A stretch of 64,000 nt of DNA, taken from positions 30,992 to 94,991 of the forward strand of contig JAJFGE010000069.1 in assembly GCA_021776295.1 (NCBI GenBank), given 5' to 3'. This DNA is from Hyphococcus sp. (GTDB lineage: Bacteria; Pseudomonadota; Alphaproteobacteria; Caulobacterales; Parvularculaceae). The notes beneath the pieces are model-generated. The model was not told where the DNA came from. It saw nothing but the letters and a program-made list of their open reading frames with translations, and ran no database searches. Position numbers and translations under genes: made by a program. Below, piece by piece: positions 48,262-57,685 of the stretch (position 1 is the stretch's first letter; each line of letters begins with the position of its first letter).

Positions 48262-48275
48262 GCTTAATGAAGGCC
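48262..48275 (-). promoter_or_regulatory. Weak candidate sigma-54 promoter of flgE
   Basis: Minus strand GGCCTTCATTAAGC: GG-N10-GC, 59 bp from the ATG, the same distance as at flagellin. Confidence 0.25.
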
Positions 48276-48298
48276 TAACAACGCGCGGAATCTTTGCC

Positions 48299-49117
48299 CT
48301 ATTGCGTCAGTAAGGTGATCGCGATGCGCCGGTTTTGAGGCGCATAAGCGTCCGTCGATATAGGTTCTTTGTCGGCTTTGCCGGTGACTTCAGCGATTTG
48401 GGTTTTGGGAATACCGCTCTTGATCAACAGTCGGCGCGCGGCAAGGGCGCGGTCGGCCGAAAGCTCCCAGTTGGAATAATTTTCAGTATTGGCAAAATTA
48501 TGCGCGTCGGTATGGCCGACAATCGCCATATTGTTGCTGACGGTTGCCAGCACCGGCGCGATGACCGAAAGCAGATCGTGGAGAAGGGATGATGGCGTCG
48601 ATGAGCCGGCATTATATAACGGCGCGCCATCACCATCGACCAGTTCAATGACCAGCCCGTCCGGCGTCATCCGGGTTTGAATGTGTTTGGCGAGGGCTTC
48701 ATTCATCGCCTCGATTTTTTGATTGTTTATCGCGTCTTCTATGGCGCGTAGTTTATTGGCTTGCGCGTCTTTCGATTTGTCGGCGTCAAATTTCTGGGTT
48801 TTGGGATATTGCGTCGTGGCGCCGGCGCCGTCATTGATGAGCGTATCTTCGGACAATACTGATGAGCCATTCAATGCGCCCTGACCGCCGCCAGAGACAT
48901 TGGCGATCGGGATGGAGGGGTTGAAATAGTCGGCCAGGCCCTTGCGCTGGTCTTCTGTGGTGGCGTTCAACAGCCACATCAACAGGAAGAACGCCATCAT
49001 TGCAGTGACAAAATCCGCATAAGCGACTTTCCAGGCGCCGCCATGATGGCCGCCCCCTGCCGCTTTGCGCTTCTTCTTGACAATAATGATCGGCGCGCCG
49101 GATTTTGGATCGGCCAT
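48299..49117 (-). CDS. motB: Flagellar motor stator protein MotB
   Basis: HHGGAWKVAYADFVTAMMAFFLLMWLLNATTEDQRKGLADYFNPS; OmpA-like AIVGHTDAHNF; start trimmed to 49117. Confidence 0.95.
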   Translation of the reverse strand: MADPKSGAPIIIVKKKRKAAGGGHHGGAWKVAYADFVTAMMAFFLLMWLLNATTEDQRKGLADYFNPSIPIANVSGGGQGALNGSSVLSEDTLINDGAGATTQYPKTQKFDADKSKDAQANKLRAIEDAINNQKIEAMNEALAKHIQTRMTPDGLVIELVDGDGAPLYNAGSSTPSSLLHDLLSVIAPVLATVSNNMAIVGHTDAHNFANTENYSNWELSADRALAARRLLIKSGIPKTQIAEVTGKADKEPISTDAYAPQNRRIAITLLTQ

Positions 49118-49131
49118 AGATGACTTCGCTG

Positions 49132-49148
49132 CTGGCTTAGCCCTTGCT
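49132..49148 (+). promoter_or_regulatory. Candidate sigma-54 promoter for the FliM-like gene
   Basis: CTGGCTTAGCCCTTGCT: GG-N10-GC with TTGC; directed toward ATG 49232. Confidence 0.35.
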
Positions 49149-49231
49149 GGTAGCAAAATAATCTTTCCGCAACTTTTACGCGCTTATAACACTTGCGACA
49201 ATTATAAGTAGAGTTTGTGATCATCTGATCT

Positions 49232-50206
49232 ATGGCCAAAGTTGACGGAACAATTTTGCGGCGCAAAACCAAACGCCGCAGCGCGGGCGATGGCGACGCC
49301 GCCCATCTTGAACAGGTTGCCGAAGCCCTGGCTAAAGAAGTCGCGGCGGTTTTCTCTGTTGCGTTGGACGCAAAAATTGAGGCTCGCTGCCGGGCGCCAC
49401 AGACCGACATGTTCGGTGAAATATTGCAGGTGCTAGATAAGGTGCTGACACCTTATCAATATAGTTTTCCCTCTGGCGATGAAGTGATCATCTATCTCGA
49501 TCCGGAAGCGGTGGCTTTGGCGGTGCGGTGGTCGCTTGACGGCGTTGTCGTTGAGACGGGGGAGGGCGCCGGTGAAAATGAATCTGACGACGCCTCGCCA
49601 GAAGTTGTGTTGGAGACGTCAGATGAAACCGATGCGCCTGCGGACAAAAAAATCTCCATCACCGACCGGCGCCTGGCGAAGCTGCTTGCGGAAAAATTAG
49701 CGACAGGCGCCTTTGGCGCTAATGAGCGTCATGGGTTGTTCGCCAATATCGCGGCGCTGGCGTTTGAGACACTGGCTGAGAATGGCGAGCAGCTGGATAT
49801 TGGAGAGCCGGATAACATTGCGCATAATTTTATGTTCGATTTGAACTTGCGCAAGGGCGGCCCGCTGGGTTCTATCGGTTTTGTCGCTGCGGCGAGCCTT
49901 CTTCGCCCGCCGCAGCAAGAAGACGCCAGCGCTAAGGCGGCAGCGCAAGAGGCCTGGGCGTTAAACTTGCGTGAGCAAGTGTTGCGCTTGCCGATTGCGA
50001 TGAATGTCTGTCTTGCTGGCGAGACGCTGGATGTAGAGACTATTGGCGGCTTTGCGGTTGGTCAGACCGTTCCGCTGAAAGGCGCATCGTTGTCGGTCTC
50101 AGCGCTGGTTCCCGCTGCGCGGCGGATGGGTGCGCCGTTCACAACCGGCGCGGTTGGCGCATGCAATGGCGCCCGGACATTTGAGGCGGCGCCCACAGGC
50201 AGTTGA
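49232..50206 (+). CDS. Divergent FliM-like switch protein (C-terminal SpoA-like domain)
   Basis: C-terminal VLRLPIAMNVCLAGETLDVETIGGFAVGQTVPLKG... SpoA-like; next to motB; no other FliM in window. Confidence 0.55.
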   Translation: MAKVDGTILRRKTKRRSAGDGDAAHLEQVAEALAKEVAAVFSVALDAKIEARCRAPQTDMFGEILQVLDKVLTPYQYSFPSGDEVIIYLDPEAVALAVRWSLDGVVVETGEGAGENESDDASPEVVLETSDETDAPADKKISITDRRLAKLLAEKLATGAFGANERHGLFANIAALAFETLAENGEQLDIGEPDNIAHNFMFDLNLRKGGPLGSIGFVAAASLLRPPQQEDASAKAAAQEAWALNLREQVLRLPIAMNVCLAGETLDVETIGGFAVGQTVPLKGASLSVSALVPAARRMGAPFTTGAVGACNGARTFEAAPTGS

Positions 50207-50213
50207 GGCGAGC

Positions 50214-51941
50214 TTACGGGGATTCTGATATCAATTCCTGCACTAGCGCTCGAAAGAACCGCGGATTTTTTGTTGCGGCGCGAGCGAAATCACTTTCCTG
50301 CGCATGGCCCTTCTTACGCATCATAGCAACGACAGATTGTCGTTCCGCACGGTTCCAGTTGGCGAGGTCCGGGACAATTGAAACGGCGGGCGCCAGCATT
50401 GCGAAGGCGCGGCGTTCGGCGGCCGGCCAGTTTTTCATCGAGCGCACCCCAAGTGCGGCGGCAAGCTTTTCGGCCAGGCGCTGCTCCGCTGCTGCTCGCG
50501 ACGCAAGGGGCTCCGCCGCCAGCATGGCAGCGGCACGAGCGCCCAGTTGCGGCAGTAAGGTTTCGTCAAAATGGCCCTCTTCGCTGAACCCCGGCAAGTC
50601 GAGCACAAGATCGCCCAATGCCAACGCTTTCAGCGTCGCGACAGAGCTTCGTTGCGCGCCAGGTTTTGCGAGGCGGCTCGCTTCTCGCGCCGCTTGCTTG
50701 TTTAGCGTCGGCGAGACCGGCCGAAACCCCAGGCGATAATAAAACCAGTAAGCGCCGCTTCTGATCGCTTCGGCGTTGCCCTCGCCGAATTGATATCCGT
50801 TGATGATGAAACGCCGCACGCCGAACAGTGTTTGAAATGCGCGCAGCATCTCGACCCAAAGGAACGCCGCCTCGCTGCCGCGGAACGGATCGAAGATGTT
50901 GATGCCGGTATTGGCCTGGCGAAACAGCGCCGTCACGCCGCCATAACCGATCGGCACGCCATTTGAGAGCAGCAGGTATCCGTAATTGGCTTCAATGCTC
51001 ATCCGATATCGCGGCGCGGCGCCAATGACAGCGAGCGCGGCGCCTTGTCCGAGATCGCACCAGTGGACTTCATTTGGGTTGGCGTAGCTTATGGAAACAA
51101 CTTCGCGGCAGCGCGCCGTAAGGGCCGCGCGGGTAACGTCAATGACTTTGCGCGCCTGGCGCGGCGCAAGCGTTCGGATGTGCTTCAGAGGCGTTGCGAT
51201 GTGGCGGGCCGGATCACGCGCCGGCCGGCGCATGGTGCGTCGCATCACATAAGGCTTGGCGGGCAAAGCGTTATGCGTGACCGACCAGCGCGAGCCTTTC
51301 AGGTCCCAGACGATGGGCGGTTCAGCGGCGGTCCAGAGCTGATCGGCGTCAAATCCCGTGGCGGTATTCAGCGCTTCGATCATCCATTGCAGATCTGTCT
51401 GCACATCCCGTCGGCGCGCGATGTCGACCCATTCGCGTGTCGTATATTCGCCACTGTCAAAACCGTCGCGCTCCGTGATGCGTGCAAACGCCCGCAAAGG
51501 CAGATCGAGCCGTGAGCAATTATCATAATTACGCCAGTCGATTTCGACCTCGCCTGCGGCGCGGCGCACCAGCCATTGCGCAATCGGAAAGGGGAACACA
51601 TAGCGCGATGTTGACCCGACGGCGCCTGAATCTTCAAGCTCTGTGCGATCTGTCCTTGGTGTTTTGCTGAACCAGGTTTCCATCTGCTCCAGCGCATGCA
51701 ACGCCAATTGCAGCGTTTGCGCTTCGCCGGGAAAGGCGCGCAGAAACAGAAGGTCTTCATGCAACCGTATAAGCGTTTGCATTGAGCGTGGCGGTTGCGC
51801 CGTCACGGCTGCAATGAGTTCACGTTTGCGCCGCTCTATATCCGCCCCGTAGATATTGCGGATTGATCGAAGTTCGTTGGGTTCCTTGGTTATCGATTTT
51901 AAACGGTCAGGCATGCGGTTCAGCCATTTATGCGCCTCCAT
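50214..51941 (-). CDS. Uncharacterised 575-aa protein with GNAT-like segment
   Basis: Long ORF; YGYLLLSNGVPIGYGGVTALFRQANTGINIFDPFRGSEAAFLWVEMLRAFQTLFG...GNAEAIRSGAYWFYYRLGFRP resembles a GNAT core. Confidence 0.7.
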   Translation of the reverse strand: MEAHKWLNRMPDRLKSITKEPNELRSIRNIYGADIERRKRELIAAVTAQPPRSMQTLIRLHEDLLFLRAFPGEAQTLQLALHALEQMETWFSKTPRTDRTELEDSGAVGSTSRYVFPFPIAQWLVRRAAGEVEIDWRNYDNCSRLDLPLRAFARITERDGFDSGEYTTREWVDIARRRDVQTDLQWMIEALNTATGFDADQLWTAAEPPIVWDLKGSRWSVTHNALPAKPYVMRRTMRRPARDPARHIATPLKHIRTLAPRQARKVIDVTRAALTARCREVVSISYANPNEVHWCDLGQGAALAVIGAAPRYRMSIEANYGYLLLSNGVPIGYGGVTALFRQANTGINIFDPFRGSEAAFLWVEMLRAFQTLFGVRRFIINGYQFGEGNAEAIRSGAYWFYYRLGFRPVSPTLNKQAAREASRLAKPGAQRSSVATLKALALGDLVLDLPGFSEEGHFDETLLPQLGARAAAMLAAEPLASRAAAEQRLAEKLAAALGVRSMKNWPAAERRAFAMLAPAVSIVPDLANWNRAERQSVVAMMRKKGHAQESDFARAATKNPRFFRALVQELISESP

Positions 51942-52077
51942 GATGTGAGGCGGTAATCATGAGGATTACTTTGCAGCTTTACGCATCAATGTGAGCATGG
52001 AGAAATGTGTAGTTCAAGGCCTTGGGAGGCTCGCGATTGACGCATGCCATTTTGTCGCTGACATGGCTCGGGCGGTG

Positions 52078-53316
52078 TCAGGTGCAGCGCAAACCCAATG
52101 CGGTTTTCTTTTGCATCAGAAATTGTCTCGCCGCTTCATCCTGGGCAAGGCCAATCGCGCGTTCATAAGCGCCAAGGGCGTCTCCTGTGCGGCCGCGTTG
52201 CTCCAGAATATGCGCGCGCACCGCCCAATAGGCCTGATAGTTTTCAACTCGCGCCGTCTCAAGCGTATCAAGAATATGAAGCGCTTCTTCTGCGCGCGCA
52301 GCGACAGCGAGGGCGCCGGCGTAACCGACATAAGCGCCAATAGTTGGCGCGATTTCAACCAGCTGCTGGTAGAGGATGACAATTTCATCTGTGACGTCGC
52401 GGTCATGCATCCGGGCGGCGGCGTGTGCGGACTGAATGGCGGCTTCGATCTGATAGGGGCCAGGCTGGCCCAACCGCCAGGCGCGGGCCAGCGCAGCCTC
52501 GCCATGGGCGATCATTTGTTTATCCCATCGTGCGGTATTATGATTACTGAGCGGAATATAGACGCCGTTGTCGCGGCGTGCGTCTTTGCGCGCTTCCGCA
52601 TGCAGCATCAATGAGAACAGGCCCCAGCATTCGGCTTCGTTCGGCAACAGTTGCGTCAATAGACTGGCGAGATAAAGCGCTTCACTGGTGAGGTCGTGCT
52701 GGCTCGCCTCGGCGCCGGCCTCATGGTCCCATCCGGCGCCAAAGGCGGCATAGATGGCTTCAAGCACCGCCGGCAAGCGCGCGGCGAGGTCTTGTCCGCC
52801 GGGTGCGTCAAACGGAATGGCGGCGACTTTTATTTTACGCTTGGCGCGCACCAGTCTTGCGCTCATCGCGCGCGGCGACACCAAAAAAGCCGAAGCGATG
52901 CGCGCGGCGTCCAGACCGAGCACGGTTTGCAGCATCAACGGCGTACGGATGGCCGCGTCGATGGCCGGGTGTGCGCAAATGAACAGGAGCTTGAGACGCT
53001 CATCAGGAAACGGCTTGTCGGCGCGTGTCGCCGCTTCGGCTTCTTCAGCGGCGAGGCTAAGCGCCGGTGCGCTGAGGATGCGTGTATTTTGACGGCGCGC
53101 GCCATCAATCAGTTTTCGCCGCGCCGCGGTTAACAGCCAGGCTTCCGGCGAGGTCGGGGCGCCGGCTTCAGGCCAGGTCTCCAGCGCCGCCCGAAACGCT
53201 TCGCCAAGCGCATCTTCAGCCGCAGCGACATCGCGCGCGCGCGATGACAGCCAGGCCAGAAGCCGCCCATAAGACGCGCGGGCGGTCTGTTCCGCTATCG
53301 CCCGCGCATCGCTCAT
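52078..53316 (-). CDS. ECF sigma factor with long C-terminal extension (ECF42/DUF6596 type)
   Basis: Sigma2-like RARDVAAAEDALGEAFRAALETWP...PEAWLLTAARRKLIDGARR; sigma4-like region; ~250-aa TPR-like C-terminus; adjacent DGPF genes. Confidence 0.9.
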   Translation of the reverse strand: MSDARAIAEQTARASYGRLLAWLSSRARDVAAAEDALGEAFRAALETWPEAGAPTSPEAWLLTAARRKLIDGARRQNTRILSAPALSLAAEEAEAATRADKPFPDERLKLLFICAHPAIDAAIRTPLMLQTVLGLDAARIASAFLVSPRAMSARLVRAKRKIKVAAIPFDAPGGQDLAARLPAVLEAIYAAFGAGWDHEAGAEASQHDLTSEALYLASLLTQLLPNEAECWGLFSLMLHAEARKDARRDNGVYIPLSNHNTARWDKQMIAHGEAALARAWRLGQPGPYQIEAAIQSAHAAARMHDRDVTDEIVILYQQLVEIAPTIGAYVGYAGALAVAARAEEALHILDTLETARVENYQAYWAVRAHILEQRGRTGDALGAYERAIGLAQDEAARQFLMQKKTALGLRCT

Positions 53317-53324
53317 CGCCCAGA

Positions 53325-53367
53325 GCGCATTCGAAAAAGTGGGAACCGGTTTTTCGATAAAATGCGC
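53325..53367. repeat. Rhizobiales-type interspersed palindromic repeat (intact core)
   Basis: GCGCATTCGAAAAAGTGGGAACCGGTTTTTCGATAAAATGCGC; ends 9 bp upstream of the ECF ATG. Confidence 0.8.
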
Positions 53368-53420
53368 GTAAAAATAAAAACTAGACCATGTTCATGGATT
53401 TTATGTTTCTCGAACATGGG

Positions 53421-53762
53421 CTACTCCCCGATATCCCAAATCGGGCGCACCTCAACATGGCCCATGGAAGCGTTGGGGCACCGCGCCGCCCATTCCAGCG
53501 CCTCGTCAAGGTTTTTCACCTCAACCATGTAAAACCCGCCAAGCTGTTCCTTGCCGTCGGCGAATGGCCCATCCTGGACGCCGCCCGCGCGGATGCGCTT
53601 GCCGTCGCGAGAATGCGCCAACGGCGCGCCGGAAATATGGATACCGGTTTTTTTCAAAGCGTCCGTATAGGCCATATAGGCGCCGTAGATGTCATTTTTT
53701 TTGGCGTCCTCCATATTTTCCCACTCATTTTCATCATTATAAAGAAGAAATAAATATTTCAT
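53421..53762 (-). CDS. YCII-family DGPF-domain protein
   Basis: VQDGPFADGKEQLGGFYMVEVKNLDEALEWAARCP. Confidence 0.93.
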   Translation of the reverse strand: MKYLFLLYNDENEWENMEDAKKNDIYGAYMAYTDALKKTGIHISGAPLAHSRDGKRIRAGGVQDGPFADGKEQLGGFYMVEVKNLDEALEWAARCPNASMGHVEVRPIWDIGE

Positions 53763-54127
53763 GGCGCTTCTCCATCATCAAGATAGGGGACCGCCCGCAC
53801 ATCGACAAAACCATTTTTCACCGCCGGGCACTTAGCGGCCCATTCTTGAGCCGCCGCCATGTCCGGCACATCAATGATGCAAAACCCGCCAAGCTGTTCC
53901 TTGGCGTCGGGGTAGGGGCCGTCTTCAACTGTGCGCACGCCGTCGCGAACGCTCACCACGGTGGCGGTCGCGGGCGGCTCTAGCGCGTTGCCGGCGTCAT
54001 AAATTGCGTTCTCGCGCATGGCGGCGCCAAAGGCGTACCATTCGCCCATAAAGGCGTCGAATTTCGCGGGGTTGTCGCGCAGCGCAAAATCTTCGGGCGC
54101 CTCATAGGGCAGCAGCATGAATTTCAT
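53759..54127 (-). CDS. YCII-family DGPF-domain protein (second copy)
   Basis: VEDGPYPDAKEQLGGFCIIDVPDMAAAQEWAAKCPAVKNGFVDVRAVP; overlaps the next gene by 4 nt. Confidence 0.93.
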   Translation of the reverse strand: MKFMLLPYEAPEDFALRDNPAKFDAFMGEWYAFGAAMRENAIYDAGNALEPPATATVVSVRDGVRTVEDGPYPDAKEQLGGFCIIDVPDMAAAQEWAAKCPAVKNGFVDVRAVPYLDDGEAP

Positions 54128-54388
54128 TTTTATCTCCCTTGTATAAAAGCAAGCCCATTGGCCTCGCCATCACTATGACGCCTATCGGCCTGGCGGATCG
54201 ACATCGGCGCGCCTTATTCCACCCTGGCGGCAAAAATTGGAATTGGCGTTCAATGGCTTAACAGTGCGGCTCATCTGCAATCATACCGGAATATCACAAT
54301 TTGGCGTATTATGGGTGCGTCGGCCAATCGGTCGTTGGCAAATCTTGCAACGCCGAATACTATAGGCTGGACGGGTACTGAGGGGAGC

Positions 54389-55213
54389 ATGGCGCAAATG
54401 CTAAGGCTGCGGATGAGTTGGCGAGCGGGCTTGTGGCTCAGCGTTATCGCGCTTGTGCTATCCGGCTGCGGCGAGAAGGCAGGCTCGCAGGCGGTGCGCG
54501 AGAATGACCCGTTGCCGTCGGCGGTGTCCGACAGTGAAAATGTCGCCGAGGCGCCTGAACCGATGGCCGAAGAAATAGCTGAAATCCGCAGCGGCGATCC
54601 GGTTGACGATGATGTTGAATTTATCTACCGGCTCGGTCTTATTCGCGGTCATCTGTTGTCGTTTATCGAACTTTACCGCGCCGAAGCCTTTGAGATGGCG
54701 TCGGCACATGTGCAACATCCCGGCAACGAACTTTACGATGCGCTTATTCCGGCGTTTGAAGCGCGCGCATCGGCAAGCTTCGCCGATGGGCTGACGGCGC
54801 TTGCGGACGCATCAGCCGAGCGCGGCGATGTCAACGCGGTTTACGCCGACCTCGTAGTCTCTATCCGCGCGACCGCGCCGAAAACCAGCGTTGCGGTCAA
54901 ACTGCTGGCGATATCGAAGATGGTGGCGACGGCGGCGGAAGAGTTTGACGCCGGTGTCGCCGATGACGGCGCGATTGTCGATGCGCATGAATATCAGGAC
55001 GCGTTCGGGTTCTTGTCCGTCGCGCGCGAGATGCTGGCCTCGGAAAACTCAAGCGACATCAACGAGACAGAAGCCATCGCCGTCGCCCACGAACAGCTCG
55101 ACCTTTCGATGAACGCATTTGCCGGGCTTTTGGCGGAGGAGACCGAGGGCGAGGCCGAGACGATTTACACCGCAGCGGCGCAAATTGAGCGGGCGGTGCT
55201 GCGGCTGCAATAG
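54389..55213 (+). CDS. Hypothetical lipoprotein
   Basis: ATG 54389 after gggag; MSWRAGLWLSVIALVLSGCGEKAG lipobox. Confidence 0.75.
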   Translation: MAQMLRLRMSWRAGLWLSVIALVLSGCGEKAGSQAVRENDPLPSAVSDSENVAEAPEPMAEEIAEIRSGDPVDDDVEFIYRLGLIRGHLLSFIELYRAEAFEMASAHVQHPGNELYDALIPAFEARASASFADGLTALADASAERGDVNAVYADLVVSIRATAPKTSVAVKLLAISKMVATAAEEFDAGVADDGAIVDAHEYQDAFGFLSVAREMLASENSSDINETEAIAVAHEQLDLSMNAFAGLLAEETEGEAETIYTAAAQIERAVLRLQ

Positions 55214-55487
55214 GGCGCGGGTGCGGCAAGGGTTGGCCCTATGTGGATGGTTGCAGAATGCTGAGGAAAGGCATGCCCCCCTTGTTATGCGACACTCAAA
55301 ACAATTTTGGCGATTTACCCGATGTTCTTCGTGACCCGGCAACCATTGATCTTGATCATGTTGGCGTCATTTTTCCGGGTTACACTGTTAAGTTGAGTAG
55401 AAACGTCGAGAGAACTGATAGGGAGGCAACTGACACAAGTGCAACGTGTTCGTTTGGTGATTTTGATACATCAAGGCAGGGTTTAAA

Positions 55488-56009
55488 ATGAATGGTGCAA
55501 TTTTTTTCTCGGGTCAGTACGGCAGCACGGCTCAATATGCCGATTGGATAGGCGAAGCGACCAGTTTGCCGGTGTTTGATGTGAACGCCGCCAATGCTGA
55601 TCCATCGAAGTACGACTTTTTGATCCTTGGCAGCTCGGTGATCATTTACAAGCTGACAATCCGCAAATGGGTGAAAAGAAATTTGGCCAGCATCGAGAAC
55701 AAGCCGGTAATTCTGTTCACCGTTTCTGGCGCCCCGGCCGGGTCGAAACTTGATGGGTGGATTGCTGATTGCCTACCCGCAACCTTGGTTTCACAAATGA
55801 AGCATGTTGCGCTGCGCGGCAGGATGAACCCAGAGGATCTCAGCTGGTGGGTCAGGATGATTTTGAAAATCGGCGCCTGGAAAAATGATGACCCCGAAGC
55901 TAAGCAACAAGAGCTGGAGGGGTTTGACTTCATGGACAAGTCCGACATTGAACCGATTCCAAAACTGGTTCAGCAATTCCAGTCAAGCGAGGCATCGCCT
56001 TCTCAATAA
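55488..56009 (+). CDS. Flavodoxin-domain protein (HemG-like)
   Basis: AIFFSGQYGSTAQYADWIGEA...DFLILGSSVIIYKLTIRKWVKRN...LFTVSG flavodoxin fold. Confidence 0.82.
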   Translation: MNGAIFFSGQYGSTAQYADWIGEATSLPVFDVNAANADPSKYDFLILGSSVIIYKLTIRKWVKRNLASIENKPVILFTVSGAPAGSKLDGWIADCLPATLVSQMKHVALRGRMNPEDLSWWVRMILKIGAWKNDDPEAKQQELEGFDFMDKSDIEPIPKLVQQFQSSEASPSQ

Positions 56010-56287
56010 GTCGACCCTGCCCAGCGCCAGCGTCATGTCCGCTTCTAATGTTCGCCTGCCGCATATGCCAACATTGGTATCATCGAAACAATGGAAGTTG
56101 TTTTCAATGTCTTCTTTGATACGTGAGCCCGCCAAATTCGAAAGCTGACACAAAGTCGGTAATTGGCGATTTTTGAACTTTCGGCTTTTCTGTCACGGAT
56201 GGCAGATTTTGTGGAAACGGTCACTGGGATTTCAAACTGAGAGACTATTGGCGGCGGCGCGGCTAGACAGGGCACGGCAAATGTTCT

Positions 56288-57658
56288 ATGTTTGTTCTCG
56301 TGCGCTCTAAACCAGAAACACCCCCGGACATCTACCATCCCGCAGATGGGCTCGCCTATCTGTTTCTTGATTTCAACGCCTATTTCGCCAGCGTTGAGCA
56401 GCATGACCATCCTGAATTGCGCGGCCGGCCGGTGATCGTCACGCCGTTAATGTCGGAATATACCGGCGCGATCGCCGCCAGCTATGAAGCCAAAGCCTTT
56501 GGGATCAAACGCGGAACCAAAGTCCGCGATGCGCGCATTTTGTGCCCGGACATCGCGGTGATGCCGGCGCGCCACGACCGCTATGTTGAGTTGCATAAAG
56601 TCCTGATGCAGGAAATCGAGCGGCATTTGCCGCTGGTGAAGGTCTATTCAATTGACGAGGCCGCCTATCGCCTGTCGCGGTCGGAACGCAAGCGCGCGCT
56701 GGCGATGGAAATCGCGCGGCGGATCAAACGCGGCCTCGCCGACAATGTCGGGCCGGCCTTACGCGCCTCTATCGGGCTTGCGCCAACGACGCTCCTCGCC
56801 AAGCTTGCCGCCGAGCGGGTAAAGCCGGACGGGCTGACGGTTTTGGAATTGAGCGACTTGCCCGGCAGGCTCGCCGATATGCCGCTTACGGACATTCCGG
56901 GCGTCGGCGCTGGGGTCACGGCGCGGTTGGCGCGGGTGGGCGTGACCGACTTTACCGCGCTGTGGAACCTGCAGCCGAAACATGCGCGCGCGATCTGGGG
57001 CTCGGTGATGGGCGAGCGCTTCTGGTATGGGCTGCACGGATATGACACAGAAGACGCGCCGACCAAGAAATCGATGATCGGCCATAGCCGGGTTCTGACC
57101 AAAGACCATGAACCGCCGGATCGCGCGAGAATTGTCGCGCGCGCGCTGCTCCTCAAAGCCGCAAGCCGGCTTCGCCATTATGAAATGCATGCGGGCGGAC
57201 TTAGCGTGTCGTTACGGCTGCGGCCCGAAGGACGGTGGGAGGCGCGCCGGCGGTTTGCCCATTCGCAGGATTCCTTCCGGTTTTTAAACGCGCTCGATGA
57301 GATATGGGCGGACTATCTTGACCATCGGCAGGCGGATAACGCCGCGGTGCGGATTGGCGGCGTGACGGTTTATCTCCATGGGCTGGCCAAGCCGGAGGAT
57401 ATGGTGATGCAGCAGGGGGATCTTTTTGCCAGCGCCGCCAGCGAGCAAGGCAATGATAAGCGCGCCCGGCTGTGGCGGGCTGTTGACCGGATGAACGCCG
57501 ACCGGGACGCAAAATTTCGCAAGCTCAGCGGCGCGGAAAAATCAGCGCCGCATCGCCGACAGGTCGGCCTGGCGAGCCAGTCCGGCCTGGACCTCAACTA
57601 TCTTGGCGCCAAGATTGCGTTTGCGCGCGTGCCGGATGAGGCGGAGTTTTTGTATTGA
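56288..57658 (+). CDS. Y-family DNA polymerase (DinB/Pol IV-like)
   Basis: YLFLDFNAYFASVEQHDHPELRGRPVIV...VYSIDEAAYRL...RASIGLAPTTLLAKLAAERVKPDGL...IPGVGAGVTARL. Confidence 0.93.
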   Translation: MFVLVRSKPETPPDIYHPADGLAYLFLDFNAYFASVEQHDHPELRGRPVIVTPLMSEYTGAIAASYEAKAFGIKRGTKVRDARILCPDIAVMPARHDRYVELHKVLMQEIERHLPLVKVYSIDEAAYRLSRSERKRALAMEIARRIKRGLADNVGPALRASIGLAPTTLLAKLAAERVKPDGLTVLELSDLPGRLADMPLTDIPGVGAGVTARLARVGVTDFTALWNLQPKHARAIWGSVMGERFWYGLHGYDTEDAPTKKSMIGHSRVLTKDHEPPDRARIVARALLLKAASRLRHYEMHAGGLSVSLRLRPEGRWEARRRFAHSQDSFRFLNALDEIWADYLDHRQADNAAVRIGGVTVYLHGLAKPEDMVMQQGDLFASAASEQGNDKRARLWRAVDRMNADRDAKFRKLSGAEKSAPHRRQVGLASQSGLDLNYLGAKIAFARVPDEAEFLY

Positions 57659-57685
57659 TAAGGCCGCCCTGAGCGCTGGCCTTGT

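Noticed and set aside
55243-55491. 82-aa ORF ending on the flavodoxin start codon
   Set aside because: ATGA overlap is suggestive, but no recognisable domain; could be chance.
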